Shown one piece after another: positions 47,801 through 61,166 of a stretch of 64,000 bases of DNA (the stretch's first letter is position 1; every line of letters begins with the position of its first letter). A program made the position numbers and the translations under genes. Source of the DNA: Pomphorhynchus laevis (taxonomy: Eukaryota > Acanthocephala > Palaeacanthocephala > Echinorhynchida > Pomphorhynchidae); NCBI GenBank assembly GCA_012934845.2, contig WNNJ02000350.1, positions 1 to 64,000 of the forward strand. Reading direction: 5' to 3'. Under the pieces are notes generated by a model. The model was not told the DNA's origin. It saw only the letters and a list, made by a program, of their open reading frames with translations, and ran no database searches.

Positions 47801-50800
47801 TTAAGCAGGGCAGCCCCCTGTCAGATGCTGCTGGATGGCCCGTTGTAAGTTTAGTCTGAGTCAACTAAACTAGGTGGCGACACCGCGAAAACAACGTTAA
47901 AAATTATGACTTAAAAGTTACATGTACTCAACAATATTGGAAAAATACGTAAGTACTAATGATTTCAATTTTAGATCTTTTAAATGTAACAGAAAAATTG
48001 TATAGTTTGTGATGTTATAAATAATAATAATTGTATCGTAAGTAATACGACAAACAAATGTTTTTCATTAAATATTAATAATAATTGTAACTGCAATACC
48101 GCAGGTGTAGTGTATCTTATACAATGTACATGTGGATTGCAATATATAGGAAAAACATGTCAAATGTTAAAAACTAGGTTTAGGCAACACATATATAATA
48201 TACAGCATAATAGTCAAACTATATTTCATAAACATATGAGATTAATAGGACATGATATTAAAAACTGTAAATTATTTATTTTAGAACATATTATCGAAGA
48301 AAACATTTCAATATTAAATCAAAAACTATTAGAAAAAGAAGATTTTTGGATTAAAACGCTTAATTCCAAGTACCCATTAGGATTGAATGACGTGGTACAA
48401 GAACTTGGCAGAAGTAGTATAATACATTATAAACAACTATATTATAATAATCCGGTTAAACGCAAACCAAGAAGTCATAAAGGAATAGGAAAAATAGAGT
48501 TAAATATATTAAAAAAATATGTATATAAACAAACAATTAGAAATATTAAAACAATTTTTAAGAGATAATAAGCTAAAAGATCTTTATGTAAATAAAGAAA
48601 GTTTTCCTAAAGATATAATATGTTCAATAAATCAAATATTAATTAACGATTTTGATATGTTAAGTTGTAAAATAGACAGTTATTGTAATACTAAATACTA
48701 TAATCGTACAATAAATGTTAATAATAACAATAGAAAATATACATTAACCAAGAACTTCATTAATAAATGTATAGATAACATAAATATAGCCGGACTTTTA
48801 AATAATTCTAAAAGTAAAGAAATAATAGGGTCAGATTTAAGTAAATATATTCCTAAAATAAGGTATAAACTCCTACCACAATCATAAGTTGTTACCGCCA
48901 TTAGGTTCATATGAAGTGCTTTTATATGTACATTAAAACCACTTCAAACAATATGGTAAGATATTCGAAATTAATAAACCACTTTATATGAATAAAATAC
49001 TTAAAGTAATTAAAACACATTTTTAAAAATATTGCAAGGTAATCGAAATTAATACCGGTATAAAACACTATTTCATTATTAATTCTACAAAAGAATTTTT
49101 AGAACAGACAAAAAGAATAAATTTTCAAAATATAAATACATACGATTTTAGTACGCTTTATACAAATCTAGATTTAGTAGATATTAAAGAAGCGTTAGTA
49201 AAATTAATTAATCTTATATTCGGAAAAAGATATACGTAGTTATATGTTATAATAATTATAACGCATATCTAACAACAATTAAACCATCAAGTAAATATAA
49301 ATATATGGATAAAATTGAATTAATAGAATCCTTAAATATTTTGATAAATCAAAATTATTTAAAAGTAGGGACATCTATATTTAGACAAGTAAAAGTTGTT
49401 CCAATGGGTGGTAATAGTAGCCCAATTATAGCTGACTTGTTTTTAATTAACGACTATGATAGGTTGAGTTGTAAAACAATATAAAATTTCAATCAATCAA
49501 AGATTAATTAACGATTCTGATATGCTAAGTTGTATAATAGACAGTAATTGTAATACAAAATACTATAATCATACAATAAATGTAAATAATAACAATAGAA
49601 AATATACATTAACCATAAACTTCATAAATAAATGTAGCCGGACTTTTAAATAATTCTAAAAGTAAAGAAATAAAATGTCAGATTTAAGTAAATATATTCC
49701 TAAAATGAGGTATAAATTCCTACCACAATCATAAGTTGTTACCGCCATTAGGTTCATATGAAGTGCTCTTATATGTACATTAAAACCACTTTAAAAAATA
49801 TGGTAAGATATTCGAAATTAATAAACCACTTTATATGAATAAAATACTTAAAGTAATTAAAACACATTTTTAAAAATATTGCAAGGTAATCGAAATTAAT
49901 ACTGGTATAAAACACTATTTCAGTATTAATTCTACAAAAGGATTTTTAGAACAGACAAAAGGAATAAATTTTCAGAATATAAATACATACGATTTTAGTA
50001 CGCTTTATACAAATCTAAATTTAGTAGATATTAAAGGAGCGTTAGTAAAATTAATTAATCCTATATTCGGAAAAAGATACACATATATATGTTATAATAA
50101 TTATAACGCCTATCTAACAAAAATTAAACCATCAAATAAATATAAATATATGGATAAAATTGAATTAATAGAATTCTTAAGCCTTATTCCAGAATAATAT
50201 AATACATTAAATAATGAAATTTTAAGAATTGCAACAATATGTAATGATATTGGCTTTCTTCAAAATCATTTAAGTAATTTAATAGATACATATTTTAAAC
50301 TAGGTTACTATAAAAATAACATCAAGCAGAAAATAGTAAAATATATAAATCAACTCAATAATATAAAGAATAAATTTAAACTCTTAACTGGCAAATTTTT
50401 ATGAATGGATAATAAATAATATACTTTGTATTAGAATAAGATACTAGATTAGCACGTTTTGGCCCCGCTGCTATGTTGGGTAGAGGAGTTAGAAGGCGAA
50501 ACTTGATAGCATAGCAGTTCCTCCTGATGACCTCTAATTCTTATTCTGTTACAACGTCTGTTATTTATTAGTCAATTCAAAAAATGACGTTTATTTTAAA
50601 TTTCAATTTTTTATTTTAACTTTATTTAAATTATAGAAAATCTAACAACTATTAATTTTATTATTTAATTATTAAATTTTGATTTAGCATTATTATGTTT
50701 TGTTTATTTTATAATTATATTAAATACGTAGACTCAGTTAGCTGATTTGATTTGTCAATTTTTGTGTTTTTGGCCAAAAGACGTAAACGCTTAATTTTAG

Positions 50801-53800
50801 AATATCTTAATGAGCAATTGACTTTGAACAACAAGATTTGTAGATATGCTCAGAACATTTTGAAGTATATTGACTTGTAAAATTATACGATTCTATATAA
50901 AATCGCTATTTTTAATAAAAATAGCAGTTCAAGCACGATTTTCGATATTTTCAATTCTCCCTTTCAATTGTTGTATCCGAAAAACTTGAAATACCCAAAA
51001 CTTTAAACAAATAAATAATTATTTATCAGTCCTTCATAAATTATTAAGTTTTACAAAAAACTTGATATCTTTGTGTTATGGAAAACATAAAATGCGCAAA
51101 AATCTTATATCGTCAAAAACGTTCTGTACAGCCCATTTCTTCCGTACATTTTAAATGATCGTTAAGTGTTTCTTAATCATAGGACGATGATAATAATCGG
51201 TACTTCAAATTAATGTATAATTAATGTATTAAATTAATAAATTAAATTAATAGAAATGATTTTATTTTAATTTTAATCAATTAAACAAAATTAAACATTA
51301 TTTCCGTAGACAAATCTACATATTTGTACAGTTTGTCTTTACAAAATTAGAGCAAGAATTTAAAATGAATTTTATGTACTTTTATCGATCCTTTCATTTT
51401 ATTTTACTCTATATGTAAAGATTTAAAGCTTAATATTTGAAAAAAATGATATATTATACAATGACTTGAAATAAAATTCTTCATTTCAAAAATCGGTGTT
51501 TTGCTTATCGTAAAGTAACATCTTAAATAAGTATATAAGATAAGATAAATGTTTTATTATCAATTATTAAATTGATTTTATAAATTGATTTAAATAAGTA
51601 AATTACGAAATTAAAACTTTAAAGGCATTTTTTGTCTTCGAAATATCTCTTATTCAGTTTGTAATAATTTAAGTAAATAATTTGTAATTAAATAATTCTA
51701 ATTGTTTGAGACTATTCATGTATTTATTTTACGTCTGTATCATGCGAATTGACATCGGATAATTGACTGTTTCAAGCTATCTGTTAATTGCGATAACATT
51801 AACGAGTAGATAAAACTTGATCGAATAAACCTTTTAATATAATAATAAACCGTACTGTTTTTCAAATTTCCATAAATTATAAGTTATTAATTTTTAAAAT
51901 GTTAATTTAAAATGCCAATGTAATAATATAAGGTTTTGTATTAAAGTTAATAATTTTAATTTGGAATGTATTATAAATAATACACTATTACTAAATGATA
52001 TCACTTTTAAATTATAAAAACAATTGAGTTTCTCGTCTTTCAAAAAGCTCAAACTATATGTCTTATTAGTAGCAAACGCTTACCAGAGGATAAAGACGAA
52101 CTAGACCATCTGTGTAAAGAATGAATCGGTTCATTATATTCCTGTATATTATGAGAATTGGTTGAGTATCTCGATATAAAACTGCTATCGTCAGAATCCG
52201 CTAAAATGGATTTATCTGGCCGTGTCTGTTGTTTGACAATGTCACTTATATCCTGAATTTAAGCGTAAGAATGAAAACTTAAAAACGCTGAACGTACAGC
52301 CGTTTGTGAGCGTAACGAGGTATTGTTTGTAATTGTCGATGTTTCTAAGTCACTCCTAAAGAAACATATAGAATTTTTAAATTCAATAAAGTACTTTACG
52401 TGTGACTATCTAATGTCTTTTGTTTACGATATATACGTCTACTCGTATCTCGTGAAGAACGCCATAAACCTAAATAATGAAAATTACTTTGAGGTTAACT
52501 TTTAATATGCATTTCCAACAAAAATGATATCACTTTGAAAATAAAAATTAAAACGTAATAATTTGACGCAAAAAATACAGATCATGGATAAACAGAAGAT
52601 CAACATTAATGGATTATAGATAAGCATTAGGTTATCAACATTGTAGATCTATTGCGCTTTACACTAACATAATTGATGAAGCTGTAAATCAAATGGATCG
52701 GTTTTTATTTCGTATATTATTTTAGTATTAGTTATTTCGTCTTTGTCATTTAAAATAACATAATATTATAATATATAATATCATTATAACATAATATCAT
52801 TATAACATAATATCATTTAATATATTATAATAATGTATAATGTGATTATATGGTATCATATAACCTTTGGTGCACTATGTTTATACTCCATCGCATTTTT
52901 ATGTAAAATACAATGGAATTCATTGAAAAACTTATCGTTAAAAACATTTTGATGTTTAAAAATAAATTTGAATTCACTCCTTAAGTATAAAATTCATTTC
53001 TTATTTCGTAGATTCTTTACAGTTAATTTGTTATTGAACAAATAATAATTCATTTACTGGGCCTAATTGGCAGAGTAAATGAATTTTCATTATGACATAT
53101 AAGCAAAAAATTACAAAAACGATTAATTTATTATTAAATACACTGTTTTAAGTAAAAGTTTAATAAAAATCTATTATAATTTAAAAATATTATAAATCTA
53201 TTACAATTTTTATTGTTAATAAAAATCTATTATAATTTAAAAATATTACAAATCTAAACACAATACACATATCTATAAATGATGCTCAGTTGCCTAAAAC
53301 ATTTTACTGGCTTTTTTAAGTATGTAATAGACCGTCAGGTAATTCTCTCCAAACACAAAAATGCGTATCCGTTGATTATGAGAGCATTGGATTAGATTAG
53401 ATTGGCTCAATTAAGTAAAAAAGCTAATCGGTGAGACAAAACGGAAATATGGTAATTCTAGACAATAGAAAGTTTTAAAAGACGCCAAAGTGATAAGGTG
53501 GTAATTACTGTTTTAAACAAATTATAATAATAATAATACAAATTTAATTAATGTGGCAAATGCGTACAAGCTGTACGCTTACAAGTCCACAAACAAAAAT
53601 GAGAAAGTCAAGCAGTTAAATTGTTCAGATGGGATCGGATTTGTCGTTTGAAGCACTGCAGGGAAGTTGATTGGCGTATATGAATGGGCAGATGATTCCA
53701 CGATAGAGGAGCAGCCACCAGGAAGGAGCGGAGTCCAAAGGAGGTAGAGTAGTTTGGGACATGTAAAAGAAGGGAATTACAGGAACGCAAGGAACAGTAA

Positions 53801-56800
53801 ACAGGACGAGAATTATCAAGAAAAGGAAGGTTGAGAAATGAAGGGGTATGAAAAGTTACAAGGCGGAAAGCAACGATAAGAAGACGAATTTGAACACGAC
53901 AATAAATTGTAGGCAAATCGAGAGAAGCAAGATGGTAGGATGTATGATCAAAACGACGAAGACGGAGGAGAATTCGGACAGCTGCGTTGACGATGCGTTG
54001 TAGGGGAAGAAGAGTGGATTTAGGTGAGTTGGAAAATAGACTAAGACAATAATCGAGTCTAGAAAAAAGGAGAGATGATATGAGAGTCATACAAGAAGGG
54101 AAATCGATCAATCTACGAACTTGACGGAGGTTGCGGAGTATCAAGGTAGATGAGCGTACTTTATCTCTAACGAAAGGTTTAAGTGAAAGTCGGTTGTCAA
54201 AATGGAAGCCTAGGAAAACGAGATTATCAACGATAGGAAGAATTGTAGAATTTAATGATACGGAGGGAGGTTCGAAGCCGAGGCGTCGAGGTAGGATCCA
54301 CATAATTTTGGATTTATCAGGATTCAGAGAAAGGCGAAGGGAAGAAAGATGATTGGAAATTGAGACAAGACAGTCGGAAGCAGAAACACTAAGATCGCGA
54401 ATACGATAAACAGGTGCATGAGCATAGATGAGAATGTCATCAGCATATTGCATAACATGGAAGTTAAATTTATGAGAAATCGAAGACAAATCACCAAGAA
54501 GAAGAGAGAAAAGTATAGGGCCTAATACGGAGCCTTGCGGAACACCGGACGGAATGGACGAAGGATGGGAGAGAGAAGAGTTAGAATATACGCGAAATGT
54601 ACGGTTTGATAGATATGAAGAAAACCATGATACAGTGGGTAAAGAGAAGCCATAATCATGACGAAGGCGATGGAGAAGAATCGAGTGATCGACGATGTCA
54701 AAAGCAGACGATAGATCAAGAGAAACTATGACACTACATAATTTATGATCGCGCGATATGAGTAAGTCGTTATAAACTTTAAGACATGCAATTTCGGTAG
54801 AGTAATTAGAGCGAAAAGCGGCTTGGAAGGGAGGAAATAAGTTAGAGGAATAGAGATATGTATTAACTTGCTTAAGAACGAGACGCTCAAGGAGTTTAGA
54901 GAGGGTTGGGAGAAGTGAGATTGGACGGTACGAAGATGGTAGTGAAGAGTCGAGAGATTGCTTTTTGATGATAGGACGAACAGTGGCGCATTTCCAGATG
55001 GAAGGAAATGTACAGCTACGGATGGACGAGTTGAACAATGTGGTTAGGAAGGGTAAGATAAAAGTGCAGATATTTTTAAGTAAGTGAGTGGGAATTGGGT
55101 CAGAAGGAGAGGTTTTATTAGGTAATGACAGCAGAACCGAAGAAACTTCATCAGACGAAACGGGAAGAAGGTGGAATAGTTCTGGGAGGGAAGTATTTAA
55201 AGATAAGAGTGGGTACAAGGGGGCTATGGGTAGTAGGGAAAGTAAATTAGATAGCTTAGTTTGTAGATAAGAAGAAAATTCATCAGGATTTATATTACAA
55301 GGGGTAGATGATCGTGAAAGAATTGAGTTTAAGATTTTCCAATGAGATTTCGAGTTGGAAGATGACTCGAGTTGATTTCGCCAAAAGAGAGTACGTTTAG
55401 TACGTATAAGAATGAGATGTGAACGGCGTTGAGAAAAGTAGGAATCACGAAGATTTGGAGGGAGTGAGTTGGGTGAACGTTTAAGAAAGCGTTTATACAT
55501 ACGAAAAGAGTGACGGAGTCGACGCTTAGAAAGACTACAGTCAGAATCGAACCAGGGAGCATGGCGCAAGCGCTGGGAACGTCGAAGTCGACTAGGTAGA
55601 AGGTTATTGAGGATCGACGTAAGTTCAGAATCAAACAGAATGCAGAGATCATCGGGAGAGAGATAGTTAAGAGGAAGTGAAAAGAGTGAAGAATTGAGTA
55701 AGGCTGTGCAGAGAATAGGGATATCGAGAAGCTTCCAGGGTCGACTTGGTGTAGATAATGGTAAAGGCGGAGAAGGAGGATGGGGACGAGTAAGAGTAAG
55801 AGTGACAAGGAAATGATCGGACAAACCAGGATCAGTAATTGACAAGGAGGTATAGTCATTGAAGCAGTTAGGAACAGCAATGATGTCGAGAGCACCGCCG
55901 AGAATATGAGTTGGGCTTGTTGAAAGTAATTTATAGTTAAAATCAGAAAAAAGATTAGTTAAAGTGATAGAGTCAGAGTCAGACGGGCGATCAAGACGAA
56001 TGTTAAAGTCACCGAGAACAAAAGAAGGAGTATAAGACAATGAACAGTGAGACATTAGATCTGCAAGGTCGTTAAAGAAGATACGTGATGGGGCAACTGA
56101 ACCTGGACGGTATACAATCACAAGTTCCAGAGGGAAAGGCGTTGATAATCTGCATATGAGTAATTCGAACGAGGTGTAACGGATGTTAACGTTGATTTTA
56201 CGTAAAGACATTGGGTGACGAGCAATGGCAACAATACCGCCATGGTTAGACGCAGTAGATGTATGAGATGTAATTTGACGAGCTGATTCAACTAGAGAAC
56301 AAACCAGAGCGACATAGACGACGAATAGCAAGATCGTTGGAGTCAGTGTGCCAGGATTCGGTAATGCAGAGAATATCGATAGATAATTGATCGAAGATAT
56401 CGAGAAGCATATCAGCTTTATGAAGAATGGAGCGAGTATTGAATAGACTAAGACGAAAAGTATGCTTAGGAGCGAGATCGACTAGCGAAGAAGACAAGGG
56501 GGAGAGATGGGACGCCATCGAATTTTTGGCCTTGTGTGAAGAACGTGAAAATTTCCGTTGATTTTACGTATAGATAAGGATGACTCGCCGTTTGTTTCAC
56601 GTCGATGTTTTTCAATGCGAGCTAAATTGAGCTGGGCAATATCAGAAGGGGAGCGGTCAGGAAAGATACGGCAAGTAGATGAAGTGGTAAGAAGTTTAAA
56701 ACGTTGGGAGAGTACCGAAGAGGCATGTGAACTATGTCGGAAAACGATTTTTAAGAGTGGAGGACTGAGATGATTTGATTTAGTGGATTTGTTTAAACGA

Positions 56801-59800
56801 ATAAAGGATACAGGAGCGATATTATTGAAGAGTGATGGGTTATCATCAGGAAGAATGGTTGCTAGGATAGACCTGAAAGCAGATACATCATCATCGAGGC
56901 GAGATTGTGGAGAAGCAGATTCGGAAAGCTTTAAGTTTGATATGATTATACAGCGATCGCGCGAAGGAAAACGATTTCGTGGAAGTGGTGGACGGACAGA
57001 GCTGGTTGGAGTCGAGGTAGATGAGCAGATAGAAGTGGAAATGACAGGGGTGCTTGATAAAGAATTAATATTGGTTGGAGCAAGTGTGACAGGAGCGGGG
57101 TGTTGAATCGGTTGATCAGAGATGTGACTGGATATGATTTTAAATGAAGGATGTAACTTATTGGGAAGTGTTACGTGGGAGGTAGAGTAAGGAGAATTAA
57201 AATAGGTTGGGGCATGAGTGACAGGAATGGAGTGTTGAATTAGTTGATCGGAAATGTTACTGGAAATGATTTTGATGGAAGGGTGTAAATTATTGAGAGG
57301 TGATACAGGGGGGGGTCGAGTAAGGAGTTCGTGAGGAGAATAAAGAAGTTTGAGATTTATTTAGATTGGGGGAGGAATAGGAAAGAGGAGGTACGAGATG
57401 AAAAGCTTTGCCGTTAGCATTGTTAGAATGAGAAAGATTAATGGAAGTTTGGTACGTAGTTGAACGAGGAGTGTGTGAGAGAGTAGGTTCAATAATGGGA
57501 TTATATGATGCGAAGTCAGGTGTTGATGCGAGGGAAACATCTAAAACAGCATTGGTCTGAGTGGTAGTGTGTGATACAGGAGTAGATGAGCAGGATAACT
57601 GTAGTAGTCGTACTGATGTACAAAAACCGCAAGTGAAATGTTTACGTTTATACACCGAGTGGTCGGATATTTTAACACGAACAAGTGTCCATACATCGCA
57701 ATCTTTGGAATCGCATCCAACTTCAAAGCTGGTATAACCATCATTGCATTTAGATGTGGAAGATTGTTGATCAGGAACAGGGATCTGAGATCGCGCTTTT
57801 TTAGGCATGACCTTTTATCGATAGATTGAGCTCAATCCGCGAGCGTAGCGAGCGGAACTGACAGGAATAATCTGGAACTGACAGGAATAATTGTAAGATG
57901 TTGTAATCAAGAAAATTTTTTAATTACTTATATAATATATAAATATAAATAATTAAGATATTTACTATATAAATAATTAAATATATAAGTAATTTACATA
58001 TAAATATATAAAAATATCATTAAAATAAATCAAATAAAATTTCAGATAATCAATTTATAAAAATCATAAAATAATTTATTAATCTAAATAATAAACGATG
58101 TCCTGTTACATATTTTGTAATTATAAATAATACATTAAATTGTAAAAAAGAATAAAATATTAACAGAAAATATGTTACCCGCGAAATAATGCATAAGAGA
58201 TGGCACAGATACTTTTATTTATAGTATGAGAGATATATAAAATATGCATTTTTATAATATAGAAAATTTTACCCATAAAAAGTGCAGGAAAGAATGGATC
58301 GCTACCAACACCACCTAAATACAAGTACTTATATTTTAGCTAAATCATGTTATTACCTTTTGTTAAATTTGATTTATGTTTTATATTTTCAATATTAATT
58401 GTGCTTTTGACGCCATCGTTGTCGACGTTCAAATTCTGCTCGGTTGACGAATATTCTTCGAACTTTAATATAGCTTAAAATATGCAAATAGTCATTTCTC
58501 AAGATTTTAATTAAAACATTTGTATATATTTTTAATTCAACATTATATTAATAAATATTAATATTTAATTATTAATATTTTATATTAATATACCTTATAT
58601 AAATATAATGTACATATTTAAAACATTTACAGATAAATATATCACATATTTTATAAATTATAAATGATTAATAAATTTATTTAAAAACGTTTATCAACAC
58701 TATTCAATGTATTTCGATGATATCAACAATGATGTATTTCTACGATATTAACAATGATGGTTATTTTAAATAGACCTCTGAGTTCGTTATACTTCCTATT
58801 AGTTGAGAATTATAACAATTTACATAATAAAATCATTAAATGTAAAACATTTGATGTGTTACATTGATGTTACAGTGTTGCCTGTTACATCAAATGTAAC
58901 ACAGGCAATATGAAAACAAGTCATTAATTTGAAAGATCGCTTACGAGGTCTGTCGTTCCCAGTTTTGCGAGAATGAACGAATGCTAGTAATATGCTATCT
59001 ATTGATAGCTGATCACATTTGAAAATGAATTTCCGCCTGGTCTAAATTAAAAAATAGTCGTACGCAATTTATAAAAATCCCATTTACTTCTCTTAAATTT
59101 TCCGAACACGTTAAATACGCGTCCGTGTAGGCGATGCAGAAATTTTTCATTCTTTGTAAATGAGCTTCCTCGATTTCTTGAAATTTCTAAACTTACAAAA
59201 GAAAAATGATAATTAAGTCAATTGAATGCCGCTTTGCTGAATAAAAAATTTTAAAAATTTCACTCACGTTGCATGAATCGGTAAACTTATTTTCAAATTC
59301 TACTTGAATGTCGCTGTAACGTGAAATTAAATTTCGATAATCTTGTTCTGACAATAGACAAAAGATTTTAAAGCACAACAAAACAAAAGACGGTTTACAC
59401 CAACCTGCAATCCTGACTTTTTTCTCGAGCTAAATTAATAATTAAAAATACGATAATTGATAAATTGATACGAAACCTTATCAATTATTCTACTTTGAGA
59501 AGGAAACAAGGGCGAGGCAGTTTGAACTTTGTGTAATTCTGAACACCAATTGTAATAAGAATGCTTAGACTAAAAGTATCCTTAAGTATTAATCCTTATT
59601 TTTAATGTATAAAAGAATACATATGTAGAAATTACTTTATAATTCACATACAAAACATATTCTCGAAATACATATTACAAGTGATTAAATATATTATAAG
59701 TTCAAAGTATAAGTTTCATCATATACTTTATATATAATATATAATCTATAATCTATAGATAATAATTAAAAAAATAAATATTTCGAGAAAAATAAACGAG

Positions 59801-61097
59801 AAAAATTGATATTTCAAATAAGCATAAAACTAAACAAAACTATTTAAAAATTTTCATAATATGCAATGATTTTGATTTTCTTTAAAATTATTTAAATAAT
59901 TCAATGGATACATTTTTAAAATAAATCTAAACTATTTAAATCTATATAATAAAAATTATATAATTTACTAAACTATATAATTTAAAAAGGTAGATGAGTT
60001 CTGCTGCGGCCTTAGATATTAATAAGTATAATTTTAGTATTTACATTAATTGTTTAAAAGGTGCCGTCACAAATTTATTGATCAACATTTTGACGATATT
60101 TTAAACACATGTAAAATCATGTGCGAAAGTTGTAAAAATCCAATTAAGGCGAAGGCTATGGTTGAAAAAATACAGGTATATTTATATTACAGGTATATAA
60201 ATTGTTTCATATATATATTTTTAAGCTTAATTGGATCATTTTATTTTAAATTAACATCAATTAAAACGACTTTTAATTTATATCGTAAAGATGACCTATT
60301 TAAATTCACAATAAACATATTTAATCATGCATACCATATTTAGTTTAATTTACGTTTTCATTTTATGTTAGTGGTTTATTGTCGATTTATTAAATAGGCA
60401 GTGAAGTTCGTAAAATTACAAAATTATATTTTATAATCTCATTTTTTATGCATAATTTAGTTATTTATGGATTTTACTAAATTCGATTTACTAAATAAAC
60501 TGTGGAATCGTTAAAATATATATTTTTGCTAAAAATAATTTTTGATATTTATATGTAAATATAAATATCAAATTATATTTAAATATGAGCATTAAAACTA
60601 CTTTTAATTTATATCGTCAAGATGACATATTAAAATTTACAAAATTTAATTCTAATAATTTTTATTCAATTAGTGAGCACATTTATCCAGAAAGCCTTAT
60701 TCTTAACAAAACCAATATTAATGATAAAGAAGGTGTATATCTAGATATGAACATTAAATTAACATTAACTAAAACTACTATTAATTTATATCGTAAAGAT
60801 GACATATTTAAATTTACAAGAAACATATTTTTGCATTAGCATTCATGCATACCATATAATATAAAATATAATACATTAAATAATGACATTTTAAGAATTG
60901 CAACAATATGTAATGATATTGGCTTTCTTCAAAATCATTTAAATCATTTAATAAAAAATTAATAAATAATTTAACTATTAAATAATAATGCATCCTTTGA
61001 TGCCTCCTTTTATATCACTTTACATACATTTCATACTGAATTCTTTTCAATTGAAGCTATGTTTTGCAGAAACTCACTCATATATTAACCTTATATT

Positions 61098-61166
<69 letters not shown>

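Larger units (their letters stand above)
47252..50755 (+). mobile_element. PLE copy B with flanking 240-bp direct repeats
   Basis: Left repeat 47252-47491 and right repeat 50517-50755 start GTTCCTCCTGATGACCTCTA and end near AAATACGTAGACTCAG, then TAGCTGATTT. Inside are the structured leader (47651-47896), the endonuclease (48110-48568), a middle domain (48519-48887, overlapping and out of frame), RT motif [15 protein letters not shown] near 49140 and motif B near 49400. A second partial unit (about 49442-50400) repeats middle domain, RT and C-terminus. Flanking repeats of this kind are called pseudo-LTRs in PLE literature. It lies in an FCHO intron, antisense. Confidence 0.7.
53520..57895 (-). 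mobile_element. CR1-like LINE, nearly full length
   Basis: Minus strand: a short 5' region with AACTGACAGGAATAAT twice (57857-57890), ORF1 (from 57808), ORF2 (56518 to 53608), a short 3' UTR holding AAGCGTACAGCTTGTACGCA then TTTGCCA, and a TTATTATTATTA-type tail at about 53523-53538. Microsatellite tails and an ORF1 plus EN-RT ORF2 plan are typical of CR1/L2-type LINEs. It is a recent insertion in an FCHO intron, in the FCHO sense direction. Confidence 0.85.

Noticed and set aside
54131-57106. Plus-strand open frames inside the LINE
   Set aside because: The minus strand encodes EN, RT and ORF1 motifs; the plus-strand frames are shadows.
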